Assembly (NCBI RefSeq): GCF_012641185.1
Contig: NZ_JAAXLK010000005.1
Coordinates: forward strand, 62,001 to 126,000
Reading direction: 5' to 3'
Source of the DNA: Levilactobacillus tujiorum
Lineage (GTDB): Bacteria; Bacillota; Bacilli; Lactobacillales; Lactobacillaceae
Length of the DNA stretch: 64,000 bases
Below, one piece after another: positions 33,799 to 42,152 of the stretch. Position 1 is the stretch's first letter; each line of letters starts with the position of its first letter. Under the pieces are notes generated by a model. That model worked only from the letters and a program-made list of their open reading frames with translations. It did no database searches and was not told where the DNA came from. The translations under genes and the position numbers were made by a program.

Positions 33799-35706
33799 AT
33801 GCGGGAGTATTTAAAGTTAGCCGAGACAAAACGTAATCTAGCCATGATTCTAGGGAGCATGTTACTGCTGGCAATCGCTACTTTTTCACCGTTTGTGAAA
33901 GCGGTTACAATTGGGCTATACCTATTGGCTTACCTTCTAGTTGGAGGGCCGATCTTAGTCGAAGCTGTCCGGGATCTCTTTACTGGCAAGCTGTTCGGCG
34001 AGGCTTTCTTGATGACGGTAGCTACGGTGGGCGCATTAGCGATTCAGCAATATCCTGAGGCGGTGGCCGTCATGCTGTTTTATCGAATTGGCGAATTCTT
34101 TCAAGATTCGGCCGTCAGCAAGTCTAAACGCTCGATTACAGATCTCCTGAAGATTCGGCCGGACTATGCCAACTTAGTGGTGAATGGGCATACGCAACAA
34201 ATCACGCCGGACCAAGTTCAGGTAGGTGATACGCTGATTGTGCGGCCCGGGGAAAAGGTGCCGGCCGATGGCGTGATCACGAGCGGTGAGACCTATCTGG
34301 ATACGAAGGCGCTAACGGGTGAAACCAAGCCAGCGTTGGTGACCCTGGGGGATCAAGCCCTGAGTGGTACCATCGTTAGCAATGGCGTGATTGAAATCCG
34401 CGTTGAAAAGGCCTACGCCGATTCTACGGTGGCGAAGATCTTGGAACTCGTCCAAGATGCGACCTCCCAGAAGACCAAGACGGAGAACTTTATTACGAAA
34501 TTTGCCCGGGTCTACACGCCAGTCGTTGTTGGGATGGCGGCGTTGTTAGCAATTGTTCCGCCCCTGTTCTTCGGGTTATCGTTCAATGACTGGTTGTACC
34601 GGGCCTTAATCTTCTTGGTTATTTCTTGTCCTTGTGCTTTGGTGATTTCCGTTCCGTTGAGCTACTTTGGTGGTATCGGAGCGGCTTCACGGTCCGGTGT
34701 CTTGATCAAAGGCAGTAACTATTTGGAAGCCTTAAATCAGGTCAAGGTGATCGCTTTTGATAAAACGGGAACGTTAACCCGAGGTGAGTTCGCCGTAGTT
34801 AATGTTTTGCCAGTCAGCCTGAGTAAGGCGGCGTTGGTTAAATTGGCGGCCACTGCGGAAGTGGCCTCGCCGCATCCGATTGCCAAATCCATCGTGGCGT
34901 TGGCTGGACTTAGTACTGATGATCAGCAAGCCGCAGAAGAACTGGTGGGCTTGGGAGTTAAGGCGCTGCATGCGGAACAACCGTTGTACGTCGGTAATGC
35001 CAAACTCATGCGTCAGGTGGGCGTTGCGGTTGAGTTGCCGGCTAGCACGACCGGCACCATGGTTTACGTGGCGTTAGCCGATCACTATCAAGGGGCGATT
35101 GAAGTCGCGGATGCTATCAAGGACACCACCGTCGAGGCATTGGCTGCGCTCAAGCAAGCGGGCATTCACCAGACAGTGATGTTGACCGGCGATAATCGGC
35201 AAGTGGGTCAGGCCGTGGGGCAACAGATCAAGATTGATGCCGTCAAAGCCGAACTCTTACCACAAGATAAAGTCGCCGAAATGCGGCAATTAAAGGCGCA
35301 CTTGGCTCCGAAAGAAAAGTTGGCCTTTGTTGGGGATGGCCTCAACGATACGCCAGTGCTGGCCAGCGCCGATGTGGGCATTGCTATGGGGGCCTTGGGC
35401 TCCGACGCGGCCATCGAATCGGCCGATATCGTGTTGATGAATGATGATCCACTGGCTATTCCGCGTACCATTGAGATTGCCAAGCGGACGAAGCAGATTG
35501 TGTGGGAAAATATCATCTTTGCCCTGGGGATTAAAATCCTCTTCCTAACCCTCGCAGCCTTTGGCGTAACGACTATGTGGTGGGCGGTGTTCTCCGATGT
35601 TGGAGTGACGCTGATTGCCGTCTTAAATACGCTGCGGCTCCTCTTAATTGGCCGACAAGACCGGCCACAAAAGGTCCAGAAGACCTTAGCCAAGGTCAGT
35701 GGCTAG
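33799..35706 (+). CDS. cadA: Cadmium/zinc-exporting P1B-type ATPase
   Basis: Metal-transporting ATPase of 635 residues. It lacks an N-terminal HMA domain. It contains the TGET actuator motif (ALTGETKPA), the metal-binding SCPCALV in helix 6, the phosphorylated Asp321 in DKTGTLT, SPHPIA and GDGLNDTPVL. The CPC motif, the C-terminal helix pair and the ArsR-type partner indicate the Zn/Cd/Pb group (P1B-2) rather than a copper pump. ATG codons lie at 33796 and 33799; the AGGAGG site at 33785-33790 fits the second. Regulation by the divergent ArsR repressor is likely. Confidence 0.92.
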   Translation: MREYLKLAETKRNLAMILGSMLLLAIATFSPFVKAVTIGLYLLAYLLVGGPILVEAVRDLFTGKLFGEAFLMTVATVGALAIQQYPEAVAVMLFYRIGEFFQDSAVSKSKRSITDLLKIRPDYANLVVNGHTQQITPDQVQVGDTLIVRPGEKVPADGVITSGETYLDTKALTGETKPALVTLGDQALSGTIVSNGVIEIRVEKAYADSTVAKILELVQDATSQKTKTENFITKFARVYTPVVVGMAALLAIVPPLFFGLSFNDWLYRALIFLVISCPCALVISVPLSYFGGIGAASRSGVLIKGSNYLEALNQVKVIAFDKTGTLTRGEFAVVNVLPVSLSKAALVKLAATAEVASPHPIAKSIVALAGLSTDDQQAAEELVGLGVKALHAEQPLYVGNAKLMRQVGVAVELPASTTGTMVYVALADHYQGAIEVADAIKDTTVEALAALKQAGIHQTVMLTGDNRQVGQAVGQQIKIDAVKAELLPQDKVAEMRQLKAHLAPKEKLAFVGDGLNDTPVLASADVGIAMGALGSDAAIESADIVLMNDDPLAIPRTIEIAKRTKQIVWENIIFALGIKILFLTLAAFGVTTMWWAVFSDVGVTLIAVLNTLRLLLIGRQDRPQKVQKTLAKVSG

Positions 35707-35737
35707 TTTTACTGACTATCTGAATTTAACTTACTCT

Positions 35738-35775
35738 CCCATAAGACTGTGTGTTGCGGTCTTATGGGATTTTTT
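35738..35775 (+). terminator. Terminator of the metal ATPase gene
   Basis: Stem CCCATAAGAC / GTCTTATGGG with a ten-base loop and a T run. Confidence 0.88.
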
Positions 35776-35878
35776 GGTGCGGCGAAATGGTAGAACGGGT
35801 GAAGGAAGTTGCGGTGGTGTTGTTGCCCCGCAACTGCTAAAACAAAGAGTAGTCAAGTTCGTGTATCGTATATTTTTC

Positions 35879-35907
35879 TTGGCTTATTTTGGTGATTCTG
35901 GTATAGT
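35879..35907 (+). promoter_or_regulatory. Promoter of the purine permease gene
   Basis: TTGGCT (35879-35884) and TATAGT (35902-35907) are 17 bp apart, with TG before the -10. I looked for a purine riboswitch between this and the start codon and saw none. Confidence 0.6.
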
Positions 35908-35974
35908 GTTCCGTATAGAAGCTAATATTATTTGATATTATATTTTTAATATTCGTATTTAGGAGGAACCCATC

Positions 35975-37432
35975 GTGGATAAGTTTTTTAAACTTAAAGA
36001 GTCAGGAACCACCGTTGGTACCGAAATTGGTGCTGGGATCACGACTTTTTTTGCCATGTCTTATATTCTTTTTGTTAATCCACAGATTTTAGGTCAATCG
36101 GGAATGCCACAACAGGCTGTTTTCTTGGCAACGATCATCGCCTCGATTGCCGGGACATTGGTCATGGGATTGTTTGCAAATGTACCGTATGCCTTGGCTC
36201 CGGGAATGGGGCTGAATGCCTTCTTCACGTATACCGTTGTGATGGGACTAGGGTTTACCTGGCAACAAGCCTTAGCCCTGGTGTTCTTCTGTGGCATCAT
36301 TAACATCATTATCACCGCCACTAAGATTCGGAAGATGCTGATTTCGGCTATTCCGATCAACTTACAGTTAGCCATCAGTGGGGGGATCGGTGCGTTCATT
36401 GCTTACGTGGGCTTGAAGAATGGTAATTTCTTACAGTTCACGAGTAACGCCAGCAGTTTATTGACGGTCAATGGCAAGGCCTTTGACCCAGCGCAGGAAA
36501 CATTTAAACACGGGATTGGTTCCGTGGTGACTAACGGGAGCATTACGCCAGCGCTGGCAGTCTTCAATTCACCATCACTGATTCTCGCCGTGATTGGGCT
36601 GGTGGTAACGGTGATCTTTAAGGTACGCAAGGTGCCCGGGGCGTTACTGATCGGAATCTTGACGACTACCGTTATTGGAATCCCAATGGGCGTGACCAAC
36701 CTGCACTTGGTGAGTGATTATTCCATTGGCGCGTCCTTCCATCAATTGGGCACGACTTTCTTGGCGGCCTTCTCTGCTGAGGGGATGGGCTCACTGTTCG
36801 CTGAACACAACCGGGTTATTCTGGTGCTGATGACGATCTTGTCATTCAGCTTGTCGGACACGTTTGACTCGCTGGGAACCTTCATTGGAACCGGCCGTCA
36901 GACGGGTATCTTCTCGGGTAAACGCGAACTGGAATTGGAAGCTCAGCCAGGGTTTAAATCTAAACTAGACAAGGCCCTCTTTGCCGATTCAATTGCAACT
37001 GGGGTGGGTTCGATCTTTGGGACATCTAACCTGACAACTTACGTCGAAAGTTCAGCCGGGATTGGTGCTGGTGGTCGGACGGGGTTGACCAGTGTCGTGG
37101 TCGCGGGGATGTTTCTCTTGAGCTCGCTGGCTTCACCACTGCTGTCGATTATTCCTGCGGCAGCAATTGCGCCATCATTGATTCTGGTGGGGATCATGAT
37201 GATGAGTGCTTTCAGTCAGATTCCGTGGCATGATTTTGGGGAGGCAATCCCCGCCTTCATGACGTCATTTATCATGGCGTTTGCCTATAACATTACTTAT
37301 GGGATTGCGGCTGGCTTCATCTTCTACTGCCTGGTCAAGGCGGTAGAGGGCAAGGCCAAGGAGGTCCACGGCTTGATCTGGATCGTGTCGGCGCTGTTCG
37401 TGATTAATTTTGCTGTGATGGCATTTGTCTAA
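35975..37432 (+). CDS. AzgA-type NCS2 nucleobase permease
   Basis: Integral membrane proton symporter for adenine, guanine or hypoxanthine, 485 residues. The N-terminal signature is TEIGAGITTFFAMSYILFVNP, followed by ALAPGMGLNAFF in helix 3. Conserved FSLSDTFDSLGTFIG and SSAGIGAGGRTGLTSV mark the substrate helices 8 and 10. The start is GTG at 35975 with AGGAGG eight bases upstream. It is monocistronic, with a terminator at 37444-37482. Which base is preferred cannot be told. Confidence 0.92.
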   Translation: MDKFFKLKESGTTVGTEIGAGITTFFAMSYILFVNPQILGQSGMPQQAVFLATIIASIAGTLVMGLFANVPYALAPGMGLNAFFTYTVVMGLGFTWQQALALVFFCGIINIIITATKIRKMLISAIPINLQLAISGGIGAFIAYVGLKNGNFLQFTSNASSLLTVNGKAFDPAQETFKHGIGSVVTNGSITPALAVFNSPSLILAVIGLVVTVIFKVRKVPGALLIGILTTTVIGIPMGVTNLHLVSDYSIGASFHQLGTTFLAAFSAEGMGSLFAEHNRVILVLMTILSFSLSDTFDSLGTFIGTGRQTGIFSGKRELELEAQPGFKSKLDKALFADSIATGVGSIFGTSNLTTYVESSAGIGAGGRTGLTSVVVAGMFLLSSLASPLLSIIPAAAIAPSLILVGIMMMSAFSQIPWHDFGEAIPAFMTSFIMAFAYNITYGIAAGFIFYCLVKAVEGKAKEVHGLIWIVSALFVINFAVMAFV

Positions 37433-37443
37433 ATAGTCTAAAT

Positions 37444-37482
37444 AAGCATTAGGTTGGCAGTGAGGCCCTCCTAATGCTTTTC
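37444..37482 (+). terminator. Terminator of the purine permease gene
   Basis: Stem AAGCATTAGG / CCTAATGCTT with T run after it. Confidence 0.82.
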
Positions 37483-37503
37483 TTACATAAGGGAGCGATG
37501 ATA

Positions 37504-38088
37504 ATGGATGAAGTAGAAGAAGAAAATGTTAAGGCAACCGTCAGTCTTAATTTGGCAGACCAGTTTTTTTCGGCAACGGGATCGGAAGCATTTGTTGAGC
37601 GTACCATGAAGGAGGCCTTAGCAACGTTAAAAGCTGTTGCTCAGAATGGGGCAACACTGAATGAAAAGCCAGGAGACACGTCATTAGAATCGAGCGTGGG
37701 GGATCTGCCTGATGAACCAGAAATGACAGAAGTTGAAGGCCTTGATAAGTACATTCAGGTGGGGATCTTCAGCTACAATAGTGAAGAAGAAAGATATGAG
37801 ATTAGTAAGCTTGTCCCCGGAGAGACGAAGGCGCAGCGGATGACTAACATTGGACTCCTGCTATGTTATGTGAATGGCGGGGCGGTAACCAGTGATGACA
37901 TTAAAGAGCAAGCGTTAAGACAGGGCACTTTTGACAAAAAACAGATGACGCAACGATTTGCTAAGGATACGCGCCAATTTGTCAAAGCCAAGGGTGCAGT
38001 GGACGATGATTGGTCCGTGTCTTTGACAGTCCAAGGTAAAAGGAATGTCCAAGTGTTGTTAGATCAAATGTTAACTGCGGCCATTTAA
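37504..38088 (+). CDS. Cytoplasmic protein of unknown function
   Basis: Acidic soluble protein of 194 residues. The N-terminal third includes NLADQFFSATGSEAFVERTM, which looks helical. A Glu/Asp-rich linker (about residues 55-80) follows. The C-terminal part, with RMTNIGLLLCYVNGGAVTSDDIKEQALRQ quoted here only as its general shape (RMTNIGLLLCYVNGG, then a charged helix), may be a winged helix. I do not recognise a family. The ATG at 37504 has GGGAG eight bases upstream. The gene is followed at about 95 bp by another small unknown gene on the same strand. Confidence 0.6.
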   Translation: MDEVEEENVKATVSLNLADQFFSATGSEAFVERTMKEALATLKAVAQNGATLNEKPGDTSLESSVGDLPDEPEMTEVEGLDKYIQVGIFSYNSEEERYEISKLVPGETKAQRMTNIGLLLCYVNGGAVTSDDIKEQALRQGTFDKKQMTQRFAKDTRQFVKAKGAVDDDWSVSLTVQGKRNVQVLLDQMLTAAI

Positions 38089-38184
38089 AAATAACGGTCA
38101 TAAAGATCTTTGTAAGACGTGAGAGCAGGGCCCCTTCTCCAAGGGTGCTATCCTGTGGACAACCTGAATCGGGAGGAATTGTCG

Positions 38185-38373
38185 ATGCACAAACAATACG
38201 AGACGTTAGCCTATTCCATGCCGCTGAAGCTCAAGCGACAAACGGGCAACCTGTGGGACAAGACGGTTAATCTGATGGCGGATGTAGACTTGGAAACGGG
38301 AGAAGTGAAGTTGTTGGTGCCCCCAGCAGACTTGAAGAAGCTACGCAAAGATGCAGAGAAGACCAATCATTAG
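38185..38373 (+). CDS. Small hypothetical protein
   Basis: Protein of 62 residues with basic N-terminal half and a DVDLETGEVKLLVPP stretch. It has no signal peptide and no recognisable family. It is supported by a good GGAGG site at 38172-38176 and by amino-acid composition that looks coding. A longer in-frame start at 38119 lacks a ribosome site. Confidence 0.6.
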   Translation: MHKQYETLAYSMPLKLKRQTGNLWDKTVNLMADVDLETGEVKLLVPPADLKKLRKDAEKTNH

Positions 38374-38853
38374 GCTAGCAAAACGCTAAAATCGTATTCT
38401 TTAGCTTGGTTCGTCCTGCCCATGGAGAAGTTGGCGAATAGCCGAGCGATGGCGATTAGTCGCACGATCTGCGGTTAACGAAGTCGTAAATTGTACGGGA
38501 AAATTGCCGCAATGGATAAGTATGAAATGGGGGTCTGGGATTGAAGTCTCAGTCTCTCTTTTTGCGCATCCACTGAACCTAGACGAAATGTACATTCCAA
38601 TTTTTGGTAGCGGATAATGGCGGAGTGGATTGTTTTATTATATTTAGTAAACACAAGCAAATAAAAGCTGTATTTTACTAAATAAAGCCTATACTTTACA
38701 AAATGAAAGCGTTATAATCTGCTTGTAAGCGCTTTACTAATTAGATAAGTTCGTTGTTTTTACATGCTCCCGGTGGTAGCTGATGGCCGGGACTAAAAAT
38801 TACGTTTAAAAGAAAGCCCTTACAAATCCATACATACTTAGGAGTGAGAACTA
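38374..38853. other. Long intergenic region before the glycan-utilisation cluster
   Basis: About 480 bases with no gene that I support. The first half has no clear structure. The second half is AT-rich and carries the two operator-like sites at 38704-38737. A small CCCGG / CCGGG hairpin lies at about 38769-38793 in the leader. Confidence 0.5.
38704..38737 (+). promoter_or_regulatory. Two cre-like / LacI-type operators upstream of the glycan cluster
   Basis: TGAAAGCGTTATAA (38704-38717) and TGTAAGCGCTTTAC (38724-38737) both follow the LacI/CcpA pattern TGWNANCGNTNWCA with one or two mismatches. The first overlaps a TATAAT that is probably the -10 element. They may be bound by CcpA for catabolite repression, by the LacI regulator encoded at 44664, or by both. 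Confidence 0.6.
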
Positions 38854-40149
38854 ATGTCGAAAGAAGATCAGACGGATAAGAATGCTGTCAAGGCTGGCGT
38901 CGGGGTCGTGACCAACGCCAAGGTTAAAGACGAAGAACAACCTAAACTTCCTTGGATGGTTTCGTCCGCTATGTTTCTAGCGCCATTATGCTGGTACGGG
39001 CCGATTGGCTCTACTCGAAGTGTTTTAATTCCGCAATTATTCGCACAACTGGACCCCGTACATAAAGTTTGGGCCGTTGGGATTCTGGCTACGGTGGCTT
39101 CCATTACCGGAGCCGTCGCCAACTTACTATTTGGGGCATTTTCCGATGTGACCCGGACGCGGTTTGGGAAGCGGAAGCCTTACATTGTTTTAGGAACGAT
39201 TGCTATTGCGCTTTCGTTGATTGTCATTGCCAATGTCAAATCAGTCATGGCAATTATCTTTATCTGGATTGTCGCGGCCGCGGCTGAAAATGCCATTGCG
39301 GCGGCGATATACCCGCAAATATCGGACCGCGTGGCGCCGAAATGGCGGGGCACCGTCTCCACGTTCTACGGAGTTGGATTTACCATTGCCCAGCAAGGGT
39401 TTGCGCTGTTAGCGGCTCAATTCTTGGGGAACGTTAAGATGGGGATTTACTTCATGGCGGCTAGCACCGTTGTGTTGGCGATCATCCACTTGCTGCTGAT
39501 CCAAGAAAAAGGCAACTTGGATGAACCTAAGGTAGCCTTGAACAAGGAAACCCTGAAGAAGTACTTCTTCTTCCCAACCCACGATGCACGGGACTTCTAC
39601 CTGGCTTTGACGGGTAAGTTCTTCATGGTGGTGGGGTCAACCATCGTTACTACGTTCTTACTCTTCTTATTTACGGATTACATTGGTCAAGGAACGAGTG
39701 AAGCTGGGAAATCAATTTCGATTTTCTCAACAATTATGTTAGTGATTGGGGTCATCTTTGCCTTAGTCGGTGGGCCATTGGCCGATAAGTTAAACCGGGT
39801 TAAGGCACCAGTGGTGATTGCGACGTTTGCTTTAGGCTTTGCCGCATTATTCCCATTATTTGTCCAGAAGCCTTGGGCAATGTTCGTTTACGCCGTGATT
39901 GCCGCCTTTGGGAATGGGCTGTACAACTCTGTTGATGGCGCCTTGAACATGGATGTTTTGCCATCATCTGATACGGCCGGGAAAGACTTAGGTTTAATCA
40001 ACCTGGCCAACACGTTAGGCCAGATGCTAGGGGCCATGGTGGCCTCCGCGATCGTTGCGGCCTTTGGTTACGGCGCAATCTTCATCTTTGCCATTGCGAT
40101 GGAACTGATTGGTGGGATTGCGATTGCCATGATCAAACGGGTTCGGTAG
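38854..40149 (+). CDS. MFS sugar transporter (GPH/SLC45-like)
   Basis: Twelve-helix transporter of 431 residues with a hydrophilic N-terminal extension of about 35 residues. The motif GAFSDVTRTRFGKRKPYIV between helices 2 and 3 is the R-x-G-R/K-R-x-P motif of glycoside-cation symporter-like MFS proteins. It is the first gene of a cluster that codes for a DUF2264 protein and a beta-glucuronidase, so the cargo is probably a uronic-acid-containing or related oligosaccharide. It is preceded by a ribosome site TAGGAGTG and two operator-like sites. About 90 bp separate it from the next gene. Confidence 0.85.
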   Translation: MSKEDQTDKNAVKAGVGVVTNAKVKDEEQPKLPWMVSSAMFLAPLCWYGPIGSTRSVLIPQLFAQLDPVHKVWAVGILATVASITGAVANLLFGAFSDVTRTRFGKRKPYIVLGTIAIALSLIVIANVKSVMAIIFIWIVAAAAENAIAAAIYPQISDRVAPKWRGTVSTFYGVGFTIAQQGFALLAAQFLGNVKMGIYFMAASTVVLAIIHLLLIQEKGNLDEPKVALNKETLKKYFFFPTHDARDFYLALTGKFFMVVGSTIVTTFLLFLFTDYIGQGTSEAGKSISIFSTIMLVIGVIFALVGGPLADKLNRVKAPVVIATFALGFAALFPLFVQKPWAMFVYAVIAAFGNGLYNSVDGALNMDVLPSSDTAGKDLGLINLANTLGQMLGAMVASAIVAAFGYGAIFIFAIAMELIGGIAIAMIKRVR

Positions 40150-40241
40150 AGCTTGATCGAACGGTGATTAATGAAAGTAGACTCTATGTCAGTCGTGGCG
40201 TAGAGCCTTTTTCAGAAGATGAGTAAAAAGGAGGACTTCCC

Positions 40242-42128
40242 TTGAAACGACAGTTATTCAACGAACAGATTAAAGCCAATCCGCTGCGAAGTAAGGCGGA
40301 CGTGAAAGCAGCGCTGTTGGATATTTTGACACCAGCCATGGCGGTGCTGAGCCAACAAAAGCGGCGGGGCCGTTTTCGGATGAGCGACAGTGGCGCGGTT
40401 TATTTACAAGATAAGACTGAGATTGAAGGCTTCATGCGGCTACTGTGGGGTCTGGGACCGTTCTTCAGTAATGAAGAGAACGTTAAGGCCTACCCAGAGT
40501 GGTTTGAAATGACGACGCAGGGAATTTTAGCCGGGGTCGATCCAGAGTCTGTCAGCTATTGGGGCGGAGACCTGGGCGATTACGATCAGCTCTTTGTGGA
40601 GATGGGGGCGTTGACGGCCTTCCTCTATGAGACCAAGCCAAACTTCTGGGACAGCTTGTCGACGCGCCAGCAGAAGCAAGTGATTGACTGGATGGACCAG
40701 GTGAATGGCAAGGTCGTCCCGAAGACTAATTGGCTGTTCTTCCGCGCGATGGTCAACAAGTTTATCACCGACACCGGGTATGCGGATCACTCACAATTGG
40801 TGGCCGATGACTATGCCATTACCAACACCCATTACTTAGACCACGGCTGGTCCTATGATGGTTATCAGAATCAAATTGATAACTACATTCCCTTTGCCTA
40901 CCAGTTCTTTACGTTATTAACTGTTGGATTGACCGATTGGCAGGGGGATGAAGCCACGCTACTGAGACAGCGCGCTAAGGCCTTTGTTCCTAGCTATGCC
41001 AATTGGTTTGCAGCGGATGGCGCTGCGTTGCCGTATGGGCGGAGCCTGGATTATCGGTTTGCTCAGGCGGCGTTCTGGGCGGTAGCGGCCTACGCGCACG
41101 TTGACTTACCAACGCCCTACACGCTCGGCGATGTGAAGCATCTGCTGTTAAATAATCTGCGGTGGTGGTTCCAACAAAATATTTTCACCACCGATGGCTT
41201 GATTCCCATCGGCTATGCTTACCCGAATATGGTCTTTGCGGAAGGGTACAACGGGCCGGCGTCAGCGTACTGGGCCCTCAAGACGTTCATTTTCTACGCG
41301 CTTCCCGACGATGATCCATTCTGGACGACCAAGGAAAGCGAAGACTTTAAGTTTGCAGCGGTGAAGAAGCAACCAGAGCCACGGATGTTAGTGGTTCACA
41401 GTCGTACGGGACAAGAGGTACAAGCCTTTACGGCCGGCCAGCACTCCCATGAGCACGCGGCTGGTGCGGCCAAGTATGAGAAATACGTCTACTCCTCTTC
41501 CTTTGGGTTCAGTACACCTAAGGGCTCGGTTTTACTCAAACAAGGGGCGTTTGACAATACGTTAGCCGTCTCCGAGTCGGATAATTTCTGGCGCACGGCG
41601 TTCAAGTATACCGATTATCAGATTCACGATGAGTACGTCTACTCCGACTGGCAACCTTGGGCCGATGTCGAGATTAAAAACTACGTGATTCCAGCCATGC
41701 CTTGGCACGTACGGATTCACCAAATTGAGACAAAACGCGAGCTGCACGTGGCTGAAGGAAGCTTTGCGGGGCCAGATAGTGGTGATCCCCGTGAACATGC
41801 GGTTGCGGTTAAGGCGAAGAACGCGGTCTTTTATCAGACCCGCGTGGGGATTACCGGACTGGTTGGTCTATCCGATGATTTGAAAGTCGAGCTGTCCGTG
41901 CCAGAGCCGAACACCAATATTTACTTCCCCAAGACGAAGATTCCTTTACAGACTGGTGTTTTGAAGCCGGGTAAACATACGCTGGTTTCCCTGTATCTGG
42001 GGGATCGGGAACTGGAAAGTTTGGATGACAACGGGCAGATTGCCATTCCTACCGTAGCGTTGGTGGGCAACCGCGTTGAAATTACTATGAACGGCCAGAC
42101 CACTAAGGTTACCTTGACTGAGTTTTAG
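40242..42128 (+). CDS. DUF2264 domain protein, probable cytoplasmic glycan-active enzyme
   Basis: Protein of 628 residues with no signal peptide. The N-terminal two thirds (to about residue 400) have the alpha-toroid look of DUF2264, with aromatic and acidic motifs such as SYWGGDLGDYDQLFVEMGAL and YLDHGWSYDGYQNQIDNYIPF. The C-terminal third is beta-rich. DUF2264 proteins share a fold with heparinase-type lyases and unsaturated glucuronyl hydrolases, but their reaction is not settled. Sitting between an oligosaccharide transporter and a beta-glucuronidase (24 bp gap), it probably acts on imported acidic sugars. The start is TTG at 40242 with AAGGAGG upstream. Confidence 0.8.
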   Translation: MKRQLFNEQIKANPLRSKADVKAALLDILTPAMAVLSQQKRRGRFRMSDSGAVYLQDKTEIEGFMRLLWGLGPFFSNEENVKAYPEWFEMTTQGILAGVDPESVSYWGGDLGDYDQLFVEMGALTAFLYETKPNFWDSLSTRQQKQVIDWMDQVNGKVVPKTNWLFFRAMVNKFITDTGYADHSQLVADDYAITNTHYLDHGWSYDGYQNQIDNYIPFAYQFFTLLTVGLTDWQGDEATLLRQRAKAFVPSYANWFAADGAALPYGRSLDYRFAQAAFWAVAAYAHVDLPTPYTLGDVKHLLLNNLRWWFQQNIFTTDGLIPIGYAYPNMVFAEGYNGPASAYWALKTFIFYALPDDDPFWTTKESEDFKFAAVKKQPEPRMLVVHSRTGQEVQAFTAGQHSHEHAAGAAKYEKYVYSSSFGFSTPKGSVLLKQGAFDNTLAVSESDNFWRTAFKYTDYQIHDEYVYSDWQPWADVEIKNYVIPAMPWHVRIHQIETKRELHVAEGSFAGPDSGDPREHAVAVKAKNAVFYQTRVGITGLVGLSDDLKVELSVPEPNTNIYFPKTKIPLQTGVLKPGKHTLVSLYLGDRELESLDDNGQIAIPTVALVGNRVEITMNGQTTKVTLTEF

Positions 42129-42152
42129 AAAAGTTTGGAGGACACAGACATT

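Noticed and set aside
35820-35974. Purine riboswitch before the AzgA-type permease
   Set aside because: The conserved aptamer loops were not found; the leader is only AT-rich.
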